Below the pieces are notes generated by a model. That model had not been told where the DNA came from, did not search any database, and was given only the letters and a program-made list of their open reading frames with translations. This document shows, one piece after another, positions 22,465 to 31,050 of a stretch of 64,000 nt of DNA. The position numbers and the translations under genes were made by a program. The stretch is from Chrysophaeum taylorii (lineage: Eukaryota; Sar; Pelagophyceae; Pelagomonadales; Pelagomonadaceae), in NCBI GenBank assembly GCA_029834535.1, contig JAQMWT010000297.1, positions 124,001-188,000 of the forward strand, read 5' to 3'. Position 1 is the stretch's first letter. Each line of letters starts with the position of its first letter.

Positions 22465-24561
22465 GTGGCAGGGGGTGGTGTATCGTCACTATCCCCACCT
22501 TTTAATGCTCGAACTCCAAGCGCTGCTCCGACTAGTTCCCCTAATCGGAAGCATCAAAACTATTTGTCGGTGGCTCAAGGACATCAATCTACGCCCATTA
22601 CGCCTAAGGCGCCCAAGGCAACTGTCCAACAACTGTCTAAATCGCAAACATCAAAGTCTGAGTATTTCCTGCTTAAACATTGCAAATTTGACGCACTTGC
22701 GATGATGTCAGGGAATATCTCTGCTCTTGGTGCGTCCCCACCGAATTTTCTCATCCCTCAGCATAAGGATCCCCAGTGTAGGCTTAAGTCTTCGCAGCAG
22801 CTGCTTACCGAAGCACAACAGACAGAATTTGTGGGTAACGTTCAATATCTTAGCTCATTGCTGTGCGTCAAAGCAAAGCGCATTCGGAATGCCCCCGCTA
22901 TATCACCTAATGAAAGTATTCGCTTTCACCGCTTTCCACCCATTAAAGGGGTTGTCAAAGTACATGTGGCGTGTACAAAATGTTATAATAAAACCGAGAT
23001 GCCGGGTACACCCCTTGTGCTCATCATATGTACTGAAGATGAGCTTAAAACTGACAGGATACGCCAAATTATTGAGGATCATCTCGCGTCTGAGCAACAT
23101 GCATCGCACTGCTTCGATGTACCGCGCCCTTTCTTTCTGTTGATTTGCGTGATGTGCAACTTGTCGAATCACGGGATAGCGTTAATTCGCAATAATCAGC
23201 ACCCCTTCCAACTCTCTTGTTATAATGATCCAGCTGCCCACATAGGAGCTATAATCCTCCGCCTTGGAAAGTCCATTGCTATTAACAAGCTGCTCAAAGA
23301 GGCGCTCATGCAGACTGCAACATCCCTTAACAACGTTGACGCTTCTAAAATTCTCGTCAACCCTGACGCTCACGCCCCGCTTTTACTTCAGCGGCCCTTC
23401 ATTTCGAGTGTAAATCTTGAGATCCTTGCAGCAGCTTGGTCTTTGTTACAGTCCGTTGAAGACAAAACCTGTGTAGTCACCAATCCTGATGAGTTACTTA
23501 ACGTGCTCATCTAACGCTTTGTTAACGATGTTTCTCATCAACTTGACGCAACTTCTTCCGAGACGGTACCGCCAATGCTTCACTACTTTCGCCAACTTAC
23601 ACCTGATCAACAATTAGCATTTAAAAACGTGTTAGTCCAAGTTGGCTACCCATCCCATATCATTGATACCTTCTCTGATAATACCTCTTCAGAAGATGAG
23701 TCACCAGCGCCGATCGATAATCCACCCGCGCTGAGCCCACGCCAGATAAAGCCAACGACAATATGGCTGAATCTTTACACCAATCAAAAGAAGAGATTCG
23801 GTCTTTATCCTTACGTCTCACTAATTTCCGAACAGCAATGGATGGCACGAGAACATCAACTATCGCTTGCACGAACTTCTCTCACACAGATGCAAGAAAC
23901 CTACGAAACTCTTAATACTCAAGTGACCGAGAACATCAAACATGTTTCTTTGTTAGATAACATCTTGTCAAGTCTTCAAATGCATCAGAACACCATAATC
24001 CCGACCTCTGCTGTATTTGTCCATATCATTTCTCGGTCGCTTATCTCGTCTATTGGACAGTTCCCTCCAGATACGTATAATGAGGCACAGCGAGTTCTAA
24101 TCGACGCAGCAGCTCATAACCTCCACACAGCTATGTCTGATGCACATGATCGTGTTATTCCTGCATTGGATCTACACGCTCTTACACCAGATGCTGCTAT
24201 GTCCTTCCTTTCGTCTGTTGCGTCACCCTTGGTCACCTTGAGTGATGCAATGACTACGCACAACACCAACACTGCTAACGAACTATCCTCCGATGGTCAC
24301 AATTCGTCTTCTCCAAAGTTAAAGGAACTGGACGATAATAGCGAGGATGAATTGGACCACACATCTGATGTTGTGGAAACCGATACTGCTTCTTTGCGAA
24401 ACATCACAACACGCTCGACGTCACAATTAATTTGTCCTGTTCTGTTGTTGTTTGTTCCACTGTTCACTGTTCTCATGTATATTGCACAAGTTCCGCTTCA
24501 AGAACGTCTGAAATGCATAGGCCGTTTTCACACGTTGAGGGGGTCCAGAGAGCGACACTAG
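22465..24561 (+). pseudogene. Extra ORF (ORF3) after RNase H, copia family A, near-complete copy
   Basis: One reading frame of about 698 codons interrupted by a single stop at 23512-23514 (TAA where the other copy has GAA). Features in order: a Ser/Pro/Gln-rich N-terminus, a Cys-pair region (CTKCYNK and CVMCNLSNHG) with a conserved block SCYNDPAAHIGAIILRLGKS, and a coiled-coil-prone segment (about 23860-23990). An acidic Ser/Asp/Glu-rich part follows (about 24270-24400), then a hydrophobic stretch LICPVLLLFVPLFTVLMYIA near the C-terminus. A local compensated frameshift at about 23730-23830 alters some residues. The end overlaps the polypurine tract and the first 18 bp of LTR C. No homologous family is recognised. 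Position and C-terminal membrane segment recall envelope-like ORFs of sireviruses, but a Gag-like or chaperone role is equally open. Confidence 0.7.
24537..24543 (+). promoter_or_regulatory. Polypurine tract before LTR C
   Basis: GAGGGGG directly precedes the LTR start TCCAGAGAGC, the same arrangement as at LTR A. It lies within the last codons of ORF3. Confidence 0.65.
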
Positions 24562-24945
24562 TATGTGTGCAACACTGGAACATTTCACACCTATCTCTAC
24601 ACGAGGGTTTTCTTTCCGTAATACGGCTTTCCCTCCTTCCTTCCCTCTTTCCTTACCCTTCCGCAATTACTTATTCATGACTATGAAGAACCCAGTCTGA
24701 CGCTCTTTTCCAACATGGAGTAGGCCTCCAGGTGCGTACCGTCAGGTACGGGGTGTTCTGTTTAATTAACAGAGGCTTCGTTCCTCGTTGTCAGTGTAAA
24801 CGCTTCTATGGGACCTAATGTCCTTAAGGAGTTAGGGCTTAAATCCCTACCTTGTGTAGTAGCATGTGACAAGCGGAATGGTCTGTACACGCCTAAGACT
24901 GCACGCAGTCTCTACCATGTACCCGGAGAGGGTCAAATCTCTCCA
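24544..24945 (+). repeat. LTR C (3' LTR, copia family A, subfamily 2)
   Basis: 402 bp, plus orientation, with only scattered differences from LTR B and clearly closer to it than to A or D. It is followed by AGACA (24946-24950), the complement of the TGTCT flanking LTR B. Confidence 0.95.
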
Positions 24946-25560
24946 AGACAGATAAAAGCAACGATCTGCCTTCGTTCAAACGAAGCCAAAATCAGTAAGA
25001 AGTATAGTTTAGCAATATATTCCAGCTCCGACTATAGCTTGATGAATGCAGTACCATGAGCGTTTGAGCTTTAAGATATTGTTGTAGCTCATTTTCGGGC
25101 GTTGAATGGGAAGGCTTTCTGCAGGCCAAACATAGACATCTTCACAAATTTTCACGCAAGCTTCAAAAGTTCCCAATCTTGATGGCGACTCTAACATAAG
25201 AAAAGTGTACAGTAGTTGCAGCAGCAGCGGGTGAGTGGTGAGTCTCAAAATAATCGACGTCGTATATTTGGGTATACCCGAAGACGAAAAGACGCGCTTT
25301 GTGGCGCTAAAATCGTCTGAGACAGTAAGTTTTGGCGGTCAAAACTTTAACTTTCTGACTCAGTGTACTTCTTTGTGAGGATCCATTTAGTAGTGCCGCG
25401 TAAGTTGCGACGAAAATCAGGTGGGAGCCAAACGACATCCCAGGTACCGAGCCTTTCACTGGAAGACAACATGAACCAATAGTACAAGAATAACAAAAAG
25501 AACGAAGAATATGAGTGACAGGAGTCATATCCTTTGAATGTAATCATTTGAGTGCAATGA
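24946..25560 (-). pseudogene. Copia family C RT (first half)
   Basis: On the minus strand from the right: LGTWDVVWLPPDFRRNLRGT then TKWILTKK (RT start, matching LGCWDVVRVPSTFSGNI in family B), EACVKICEDVYVWPAESLPI (the segment equivalent to QAPIDEDIYVWPPEGY), LKRSWYCIHQA (equivalent to SLYGLKQA) and LTDFGFV-stop-TKADRCFYL. It ends at LTR C. The next expected residues, SNG...IMQIVIGDDM, are found at 18662 onward on the plus strand, so this is the other half of the family C gene. Stops and shifts are present. Confidence 0.8.
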
Positions 25561-26368
25561 AGTGGTAACGAGAGAGAATAACGGGCAATTTACGTTCTTC
25601 GGTGCACATGGCAACATTCTGCAGCGTGTTGCCATGCGTCAGAAGACGCACTGCGCGCTTGCGGAGAATCAAGATCCGAAATATGAGGTGAGTCAGTGGC
25701 GACAATAGTAGTGGTCTGACTTTTAGATTCTGGAGGCGTTTTTCCCCCAGATCCGTTTGGAACCTGTAGAATCCGAAAGTGAGTGACTGTCTGACGTGGT
25801 TATGGCATTTTGGGAAGAGAGAGTGAGAATCAGACTTGAAGCCGTTAACAATAATAAAGGAAAGAAACAAGAAACAAAGTAGACTACAACTATATATGAC
25901 TAGGGGGGTTTTAAGTAACTTAAAGGTCGACCGACTGCTAAGAGCGTGCGTGCGGTGGCTTGAGGGTGCTAAAACAACAAACGAAACGAGACTCTAATAA
26001 AATCAATCACCTAGCTTAAAAAATGGCAGTTGCCCTCACATGGGCAAAGCTGTATTGGCATCAACTCGCGCAGCGTGAAGTGCGTCAGGTGACGCACCGG
26101 ACCGGACGGACAAAAAAGTAGAACATGTCCGCTGACGGACGGACGGACGGACGGACGGACGGGCGGCAAGAAGGACGAGGCGTGCGCGGCAAGCCGACGA
26201 GTCGATCCACCAAAAGAAAACGCAACAAGTTGCCCGAGTACAGCACAGTACAGTACACAGTACAGTACAGTACAATACAGTGCACAGTACAGTAGAAAGG
26301 TCGTCGTCGTCGTCGTCGTAAAGTGAAGTCGTATTATAAAAAGAAAGTCATGGGGAAAAAAAGTAAAT
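25561..26368. other. Intergenic stretch with simple repeats downstream of DNAAF5
   Basis: No gene seen. It contains (GACG)n at 26134-26161, CAGTA-type repeats at about 26238-26295 and (TCG)n at 26301-26319. The GC content rises sharply at the right, where the host gene island begins. Confidence 0.6.
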
Positions 26369-28579
26369 TTAAGGATCGAGGAGGGTATTGAGGAGGGTGT
26401 CGCAGTAGTGGGGGTCGCGGTGGGATGGTTTGACGTTGGTTATTTTGGTCTTGAGGAGGCGGGATTGTCTGGTGTCGGGTTTGTTGTGTTTTTTGACGAG
26501 GGCGTCGAGGACGTTGAAGACGGCGGCCTGGACGTCCGGGCGGGGGTCGTCGAGGTGGACGAGAAGCTGCTCGGTGGTGTAGTCGAGGGCGACGGGGGCG
26601 GCCTCGAGGCCGTTAGAGAGGCGGAGGAAGTCGACCAAAACAGCACAGGTCTTGAGTCTGATGTTGTCGTTGGAGTCGTCGAGGCGCTTGAGGAGCGCGG
26701 GGTAGGTGGCAGAGACGACATCGTCGTCGAGGGCGTCGTCGAGAGTGGCGAAGACGAGGCCGAGGCAGGCGAGCGCGAGTTCCCGGCTGGTGGCGTCGTG
26801 GTCGTCCATGGATGTGCGGAGGCTCGCGACGAGGTCCGGAGGGCATCGTAGGGCGGCGGAAGCGCGGGAGAAGAGCGCGTGGAGCACGGCGAGGGCGGCC
26901 TTGCGGGCCGTGAGGGCCGTCTTGCCCGCCTGCCAGACGAGGTTCGGCTCGACGGCCGCGGAGAGGACGGTCTCGGCGGCGCGCGCGGGGATCGGTCCCC
27001 CGGCGACGAGAGCGTGGAGCGTCGCGAGGCCCGAGACCCTAAGCTCGACGTCGGGGTTAGTGGTCAAAGGGAGGACGAGGGGGAGGAAGATGTCGAGGTG
27101 CGCGCGGCAGGCTGCGGGGGCGCGACGGACGAGGGCGTCGAGGAGCGCGTGTTGGCGCGTGCGCGGAACGATGGGCGGCTTTATCGCTCGGGTCGCGACG
27201 TCGGGCGCGAGCCGCGCCACCGCTTCCGGCGACGCCGAGGAGTCGGTGAGGAGGGCGGCGACAAGGATGTCGCGCTCGGCGGGGTCGGTGAGCGGGTGGC
27301 GCTGGAGGGCGGCCGCGGAAGTCGCGAGGCCTTGGCGAGACGGGTCGTCGAGCCATGCGTGTTCGGCGAGCGCTCGCGCGACGAGCTCGCGTTCCGGCAC
27401 CTCCGTCATCGCGGCCAACGCCGCTCCGAGGGCGTCGAGGTCGCGGGCCCGCTGGGCCGAGGAGGCGACCGCGTCGGCGACGCGCGGCACGAGGGCGTCG
27501 AGCGTTTCGCGGGCTGCGACGCGGCCGACGGCTCCGCACGCGCGGGCGCCCTCCGCGCGAACGGCGTCGTCGTCGTCGCCGCACAGCGCCGAGCCGAGGG
27601 CTAGGATGTCCGGGGCGCGGGACGCGACGCACTCGGGAGGAGCCGTCGCGCACAGCGCCATCAAGCTCGCACCGCCGCGACATCGCGCCTCGCGGCGCCA
27701 GTGGCGGCACCTCGCGCCGAGAGCCTCCAGCACGCTCTGGAACCGGTCGGCGGATACGCCGCCGGCGCGCTCGAGCTCGGCGGCCGCCGCCTCCGCGGTC
27801 GCCGCGTCCTCGTCGGCCTTGAGGTCCACCAGCACCCCGCGCGCGCTCTCGATCCCGCGGGCAACGAGGTGACCGGCGCAGGCGGCGACGCTCGTTCTCA
27901 CCGCGGCCGACCGGTCGAAGGTCGCCGCGAAAAGTGCCGAAACGACGGGCTCGGGGGGCGCCAGAGGCGCGAGGTCCCGGAGGGCCTCGAGGGCCGCGCC
28001 GCGTGTTTTGGCGTGCTGGTGGCCGAGGTTCACGATGGTCGCGCGCACGATCGCCTCGGCGCGCGGCCTCGTCGCTTCGGGGTTCGAACGCGCGACCGCG
28101 CCCGCCAGCCTCGACCACGCCCGCTTCGCCTCGGGGAACGCGTCCACGAGGGCCGCGGGCAGGGCCTCCACGACGGGCCCGGCGACGCCGTGCCGCTCGA
28201 ACAATGCGAGAGCCAGCTGCGCGATCCCCAGACGCAGCTCCTCCGACGGTTCGGGATACGGCGTCGCGCCCACCCGCGCGCACGCCGCTTCCATCGCCGC
28301 CTCCGGCGCCGGAACATCCCCGGCGAAGCCTGTCAGCAGCGCGATCGCGCACTCCCGGCACTTCTCCACGCTGTCGCTCAAGGCCTCCACGGCCACAGCG
28401 CTCGCCTTTAAAGCAAAGTACTGCCGCCGAGCCCTCGCATCCACATCCTCCTTCTCCAGCAGACCCGAACGCAGCGCCGTCAGACCCGCGCGCCGGCTCA
28501 TGCGGTCAGAGTCCACCGCCTGGTTCAGGCTCCGCTGCAGCTTCATCGCGAGCACGCCGTACGCCTCCCCCAACGCCAT
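26369..28579 (-). CDS. DNAAF5: Dynein axonemal assembly factor 5 homologue (HEAT-repeat protein)
   Basis: A single-exon, 736-residue HEAT/armadillo-type protein, Ala/Leu-rich with repeated helix pairs from end to end. In animals DNAAF5 (HEATR2) is a cytosolic factor needed to preassemble axonemal dynein arms. The C-terminal third fits that family specifically: the segment VEPNLVWQAGKTALTARKAA corresponds to the family's APNLxWHAGRTAAAIRxAA, ATYPALLKRLDDSNDNIRLK to YPELLKRLDDxSNDVR, and TEQLLVHLDDPRPDVQ to RELLVHLDDPxxxIQ. The extreme end SHRDPHYCDTLLNTLL corresponds to HRxxxYCEQLL. The frame is open upstream to 28693. The ATG at 28577-28579 (MALGEAYG) is chosen because upstream residues look non-coding, but this start is not certain. 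Length is near the animal protein (about 855). The gene implies motile cilia or flagella. Confidence 0.85.
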   Translation of the reverse strand: MALGEAYGVLAMKLQRSLNQAVDSDRMSRRAGLTALRSGLLEKEDVDARARRQYFALKASAVAVEALSDSVEKCRECAIALLTGFAGDVPAPEAAMEAACARVGATPYPEPSEELRLGIAQLALALFERHGVAGPVVEALPAALVDAFPEAKRAWSRLAGAVARSNPEATRPRAEAIVRATIVNLGHQHAKTRGAALEALRDLAPLAPPEPVVSALFAATFDRSAAVRTSVAACAGHLVARGIESARGVLVDLKADEDAATAEAAAAELERAGGVSADRFQSVLEALGARCRHWRREARCRGGASLMALCATAPPECVASRAPDILALGSALCGDDDDAVRAEGARACGAVGRVAARETLDALVPRVADAVASSAQRARDLDALGAALAAMTEVPERELVARALAEHAWLDDPSRQGLATSAAALQRHPLTDPAERDILVAALLTDSSASPEAVARLAPDVATRAIKPPIVPRTRQHALLDALVRRAPAACRAHLDIFLPLVLPLTTNPDVELRVSGLATLHALVAGGPIPARAAETVLSAAVEPNLVWQAGKTALTARKAALAVLHALFSRASAALRCPPDLVASLRTSMDDHDATSRELALACLGLVFATLDDALDDDVVSATYPALLKRLDDSNDNIRLKTCAVLVDFLRLSNGLEAAPVALDYTTEQLLVHLDDPRPDVQAAVFNVLDALVKKHNKPDTRQSRLLKTKITNVKPSHRDPHYCDTLLNTLLDP

Positions 28580-28675
28580 CGATATTATTATCCTACCTCG
28601 AGGGAGGGTTCTTCTTTTGTCTGATAACTTTTTGATCTGATCATAACCCGCCCGCAAGAGATTGTTCTGACAAGT

Positions 28676-28960
28676 GCAGGCCAGTAAGTTCACCTAGTCC
28701 CAATCTCTAACCCCAGCAAGTTCACCTGTTCCCCTGAAGTTCACCTGGTCCCAATCTCTAACCCCAGTAAATTCGGCGTCGTAAACCCACACCCACTCAC
28801 CCCACCCGCGTACTTATCTCCGCCCGGCAGGCACATCCCTCCTACCCCGCAAAACCACCCACATCTTTCATGCACCACACACACACGGACACCCCCCTCT
28901 TAGCAGTCGACGTTTAAAGACAAACAGACAGACAAACAGACAAAAAAATTAACCGATGTG
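28676..28960 (-). repeat. R2 and R1 dispersed repeats between DNAAF5 and the next gene
   Basis: The left part (28676-28780) holds repeated CCAGTAAGTTCACCTAGTCC-type units followed by CAATCTCTAACCCC, shared with 46.0-46.4 kb. The right part (28800-28925) is a minus-strand copy of the R1 repeat (ending TTAGCAGTCGACGTTTAAAG plus CAGACAGACAAACAG). No gene is present. Confidence 0.75.
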
Positions 28961-28976
28961 TAGTAAAGATAAGAAA

Positions 28977-29993
28977 CTATTGAACGCATCTTTGCGCGGT
29001 GGCACGGAGCCAGGCTAGCGCAACAACCTGGCGGGCGCGGTGTCGGAGGAAGAGGAAGGCGAGGTCGCGTCGGTCGTCGGAGACCGTGCTGAGCTCCTTT
29101 TTTTTATGCGCACGAGGTCGCGGCGGATCGAGTTTTGCTGCTCGGCGAGCCGCTTTGAGATCGCGTCGCTCGGCGTAGAGAAGTCTGGTCCAGGCGCGCT
29201 TGTCGGCGGCGAGTCTCGTCTCCTCGCGTTCTAAACGCTCGAGGTCGAGGGAGGCCTGGTAGGTGGTCGCGGCGCGGGCCTTTTTCATTGCGGCCATTAT
29301 TTTCGCGCTGGCGGCTACGGCGGCCGCGAGCTCGCCCTCGGCCCGCGCGCGGCGCGATTTTGTGGTCGCAGAGGGGGGCTGGGCCTTGGCGGCGGCGTCC
29401 AAGGCGGCGTCCAAGGCGGCCACGGCGTCCCGCGAGGCGCGGAGTTCCGTCACCAGCGCGCGCTCGGCGTCCGAGGCAACGCCGTAGTAGGGGTGGAGCG
29501 GCCCCGGTTCGCGATCGAGGCTCCCCGGGGCCAAGGCGGGATGCGGCGCCGGCAACCGCAACGGATTTCGGTCCTCGCAGAGCATTTTCACGACGTAGGG
29601 GTCTGCCCCCAGGCGGAAGACGGGGGCTTTACGGCCCAGGAGCTTCCGGCGACGTCTTAAGCCCAAGCCCAAAGAGATCGTCGCGCGCCTCGTCTCTTCC
29701 TCGTCGTCGCGCGACGCGTTCCGCTGCAGCGCCAGCTTGACCAAATCCAACTCGGACTCGTAGATGTCGGCCGTGCGGTCGTAGGTCACGTTGGGCAACG
29801 GTGGGTCGACGTATGCTTTAGTAGGTAATATTCTCCGCCCGCGGACGACTTTGAGACCAGCTTCGACAGGTCGCGCGCGCATCGCCCTTTGCTGGGCGTT
29901 GAACACGGCCGCCATTCCCCACGGGCACAGAGGGTCGGCGAGGGCGTCGTACGCGGGGATGCCGCACCCCGCGACGCGCCACTCGGGCCGCAT
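28977..29993 (-). CDS. Unrecognised charged, coiled-coil-prone protein
   Basis: A 338-residue single-exon ORF with GC-rich codon use like its neighbours. The N-terminal third is non-repetitive and looks conserved (YVDPPLPNVTYDRTADIYES). The middle is Arg/Lys-rich (LGLGLRRRRKLLGRK). The C-terminal half is Ala/Arg/Glu-rich helix, probably coiled coil, with DLERLEREETRLAADKRAWT. No domain or signal peptide is recognised. The start at 29993 lies 47 bp from the start of the divergent LSM11-like gene, so the two probably share a promoter. A ciliary role is possible given DNAAF5 next door, but there is no direct evidence. Confidence 0.65.
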   Translation of the reverse strand: MRPEWRVAGCGIPAYDALADPLCPWGMAAVFNAQQRAMRARPVEAGLKVVRGRRILPTKAYVDPPLPNVTYDRTADIYESELDLVKLALQRNASRDDEEETRRATISLGLGLRRRRKLLGRKAPVFRLGADPYVVKMLCEDRNPLRLPAPHPALAPGSLDREPGPLHPYYGVASDAERALVTELRASRDAVAALDAALDAAAKAQPPSATTKSRRARAEGELAAAVAASAKIMAAMKKARAATTYQASLDLERLEREETRLAADKRAWTRLLYAERRDLKAARRAAKLDPPRPRAHKKKELSTVSDDRRDLAFLFLRHRARQVVALAWLRATAQRCVQ

Positions 29994-30040
29994 CGACGTT
30001 ATTATGTCTTAAAGAAGATACAAATCCTTAAACCCCGCAC
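29994..30040. promoter_or_regulatory. 47-bp bidirectional intergenic region
   Basis: Only 47 bp separate the two divergent start codons. The stretch contains TTATTATGTCTTAAAGAAGATAC and no canonical TATA box at usual spacing. A shared promoter is inferred from distance alone. Confidence 0.4.
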
Positions 30041-30779
30041 ATGTCCTCCTTCGAGGCGCGCCTCTTTTCCTATTACGCGCGGTTCAATCCGGAGCGCGCT
30101 CCCAAGGTCGCCGAGATCGCGGCCAAGTACCAAGGTCGCGAGGCCGAGCTCTGGCTCAAGCTCGAGAAAAAGTACGGGGTCCTCGACTGGCGATGCGGCA
30201 GCTTCGACGCTTTGGCAGCGTTGAGAACGCTTTCCCCCGTCGCAACGGTCCCAACCCTCGACAACATATCCAAGTGCCGCGCGCTTCTCCCTGCGGACTC
30301 GGAGGGCTTCGAGGCCCGCGTCAAGCAGGGCGCGCACCACGCGCCGCGCGAGGTCGCGTCCTCGTCGTCGTTTTCGAGAGGGCGCCAGCTCCTCCGATCC
30401 ATCGCCGATCCCATGCGCGCGGGGCCCTTCTCGCTCCTTTTGCGGGCCCTCGACACGCGCGTCAGGGTCCTCGTCCGCGCCCTCAACGCCATCCGCGGCA
30501 CCTGCGTCGGCCTCCTCAAAGCCTTTGATCGACATATGAATTTGGTCTTGCTCGACGTCGCAGAGGTCTGTCAGACTCCGCCGGTCAATCAATCAACTCG
30601 CGCAGACCTACCTCCGAAAGGCGCGCCGCCCCGACAACCGCAAGCCCGGTACGTCTTCTTCTTCTTCTTCTTTGGAGAGATGACGTTTCTTCCGAGCAGT
30701 CACGCGCTCCATCCCCCAGCTCTTCATCCGCGGCGACACCGTCGTCCTCGTCTGCCGCGAGTCGCCGGCGGGTACATGA
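30041..30779 (+). CDS. LSM11: LSM11-like Sm-domain protein, three exons
   Basis: The Sm1 motif is seen in GPFSLLLRALDTRVRVLVRA followed by IRGTCVGLLKAFDRHMNLVL and LDVAE. The R-G-x-C-x-G pattern and the DVxETY continuation resemble Lsm11, the U7 snRNP subunit that with Lsm10 replaces SmD1/D2 for histone mRNA 3' processing in animals. The ORF runs through but the Sm2 motif (PQLFIRGDTVVLV) is in another frame. Two small GT-AG introns fix this: 30566-30605 (40 bp) and 30649-30699 (51 bp), giving exons 30041-30565, 30606-30648 and 30700-30779 with VAE-TYLRKARRPDNRKP-VTRSIPQLF in frame. The N-terminus (FEARLFSYYARFNPERAPKV ... KKYGVLDW) resembles a short motif found at the start of many protist proteins. 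The spacer between Sm1 and Sm2 is much shorter than in animal Lsm11. A generic Sm-like protein is the alternative. Confidence 0.65.
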
Positions 30780-30868
30780 TAATTATCATCATGTCGTGGT
30801 GGTGGCTTGTCGTCGGAAAACCTCGAGGGTGACGATGTCGTCGTCTCTCGCCTGGCGGCACGAGTTCG

Positions 30869-31050
30869 AGTCCTCGTCCTCGTCGTCGCCCTCGTCGTCG
30901 TCCTCGTCGTCGCCCTCGTCGTCGCCCTCGTCGTCGCCCTCGTCGTCGTCGGCTTGGACGACGCGGGGAGTCGACGCGACGCGCGGAGGACGGCGCCCCT
31001 CCGACTCGCTGTCGTCACGCCCCCCCCTTCTTCTTCTTCTTCTTCTTCTC
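30869..31050. repeat. GTC/CTC-rich microsatellites
   Basis: (TCGTCGTCC)-type repeats span about 30869-30952 and (CTT)n about 31028-31048, with little unique sequence between. They lie between the convergent 3' ends of the LSM11-like gene and the membrane protein gene; the CTT run overlaps the Lys-rich C-terminal codons of the latter. Confidence 0.8.

Noticed and set aside
24427-24680. Short ORFs spanning LTR C
   Set aside because: They fall inside the LTR and its overlap with the end of ORF3; no sign of coding.
27057-28361. Long ORFs opposite and overlapping DNAAF5 (for example 434 codons minus, 388 codons plus at 26706-27872)
   Set aside because: They are Arg/Gly/Pro-rich shadows created by high GC in other frames of the DNAAF5 gene; no conserved motif.
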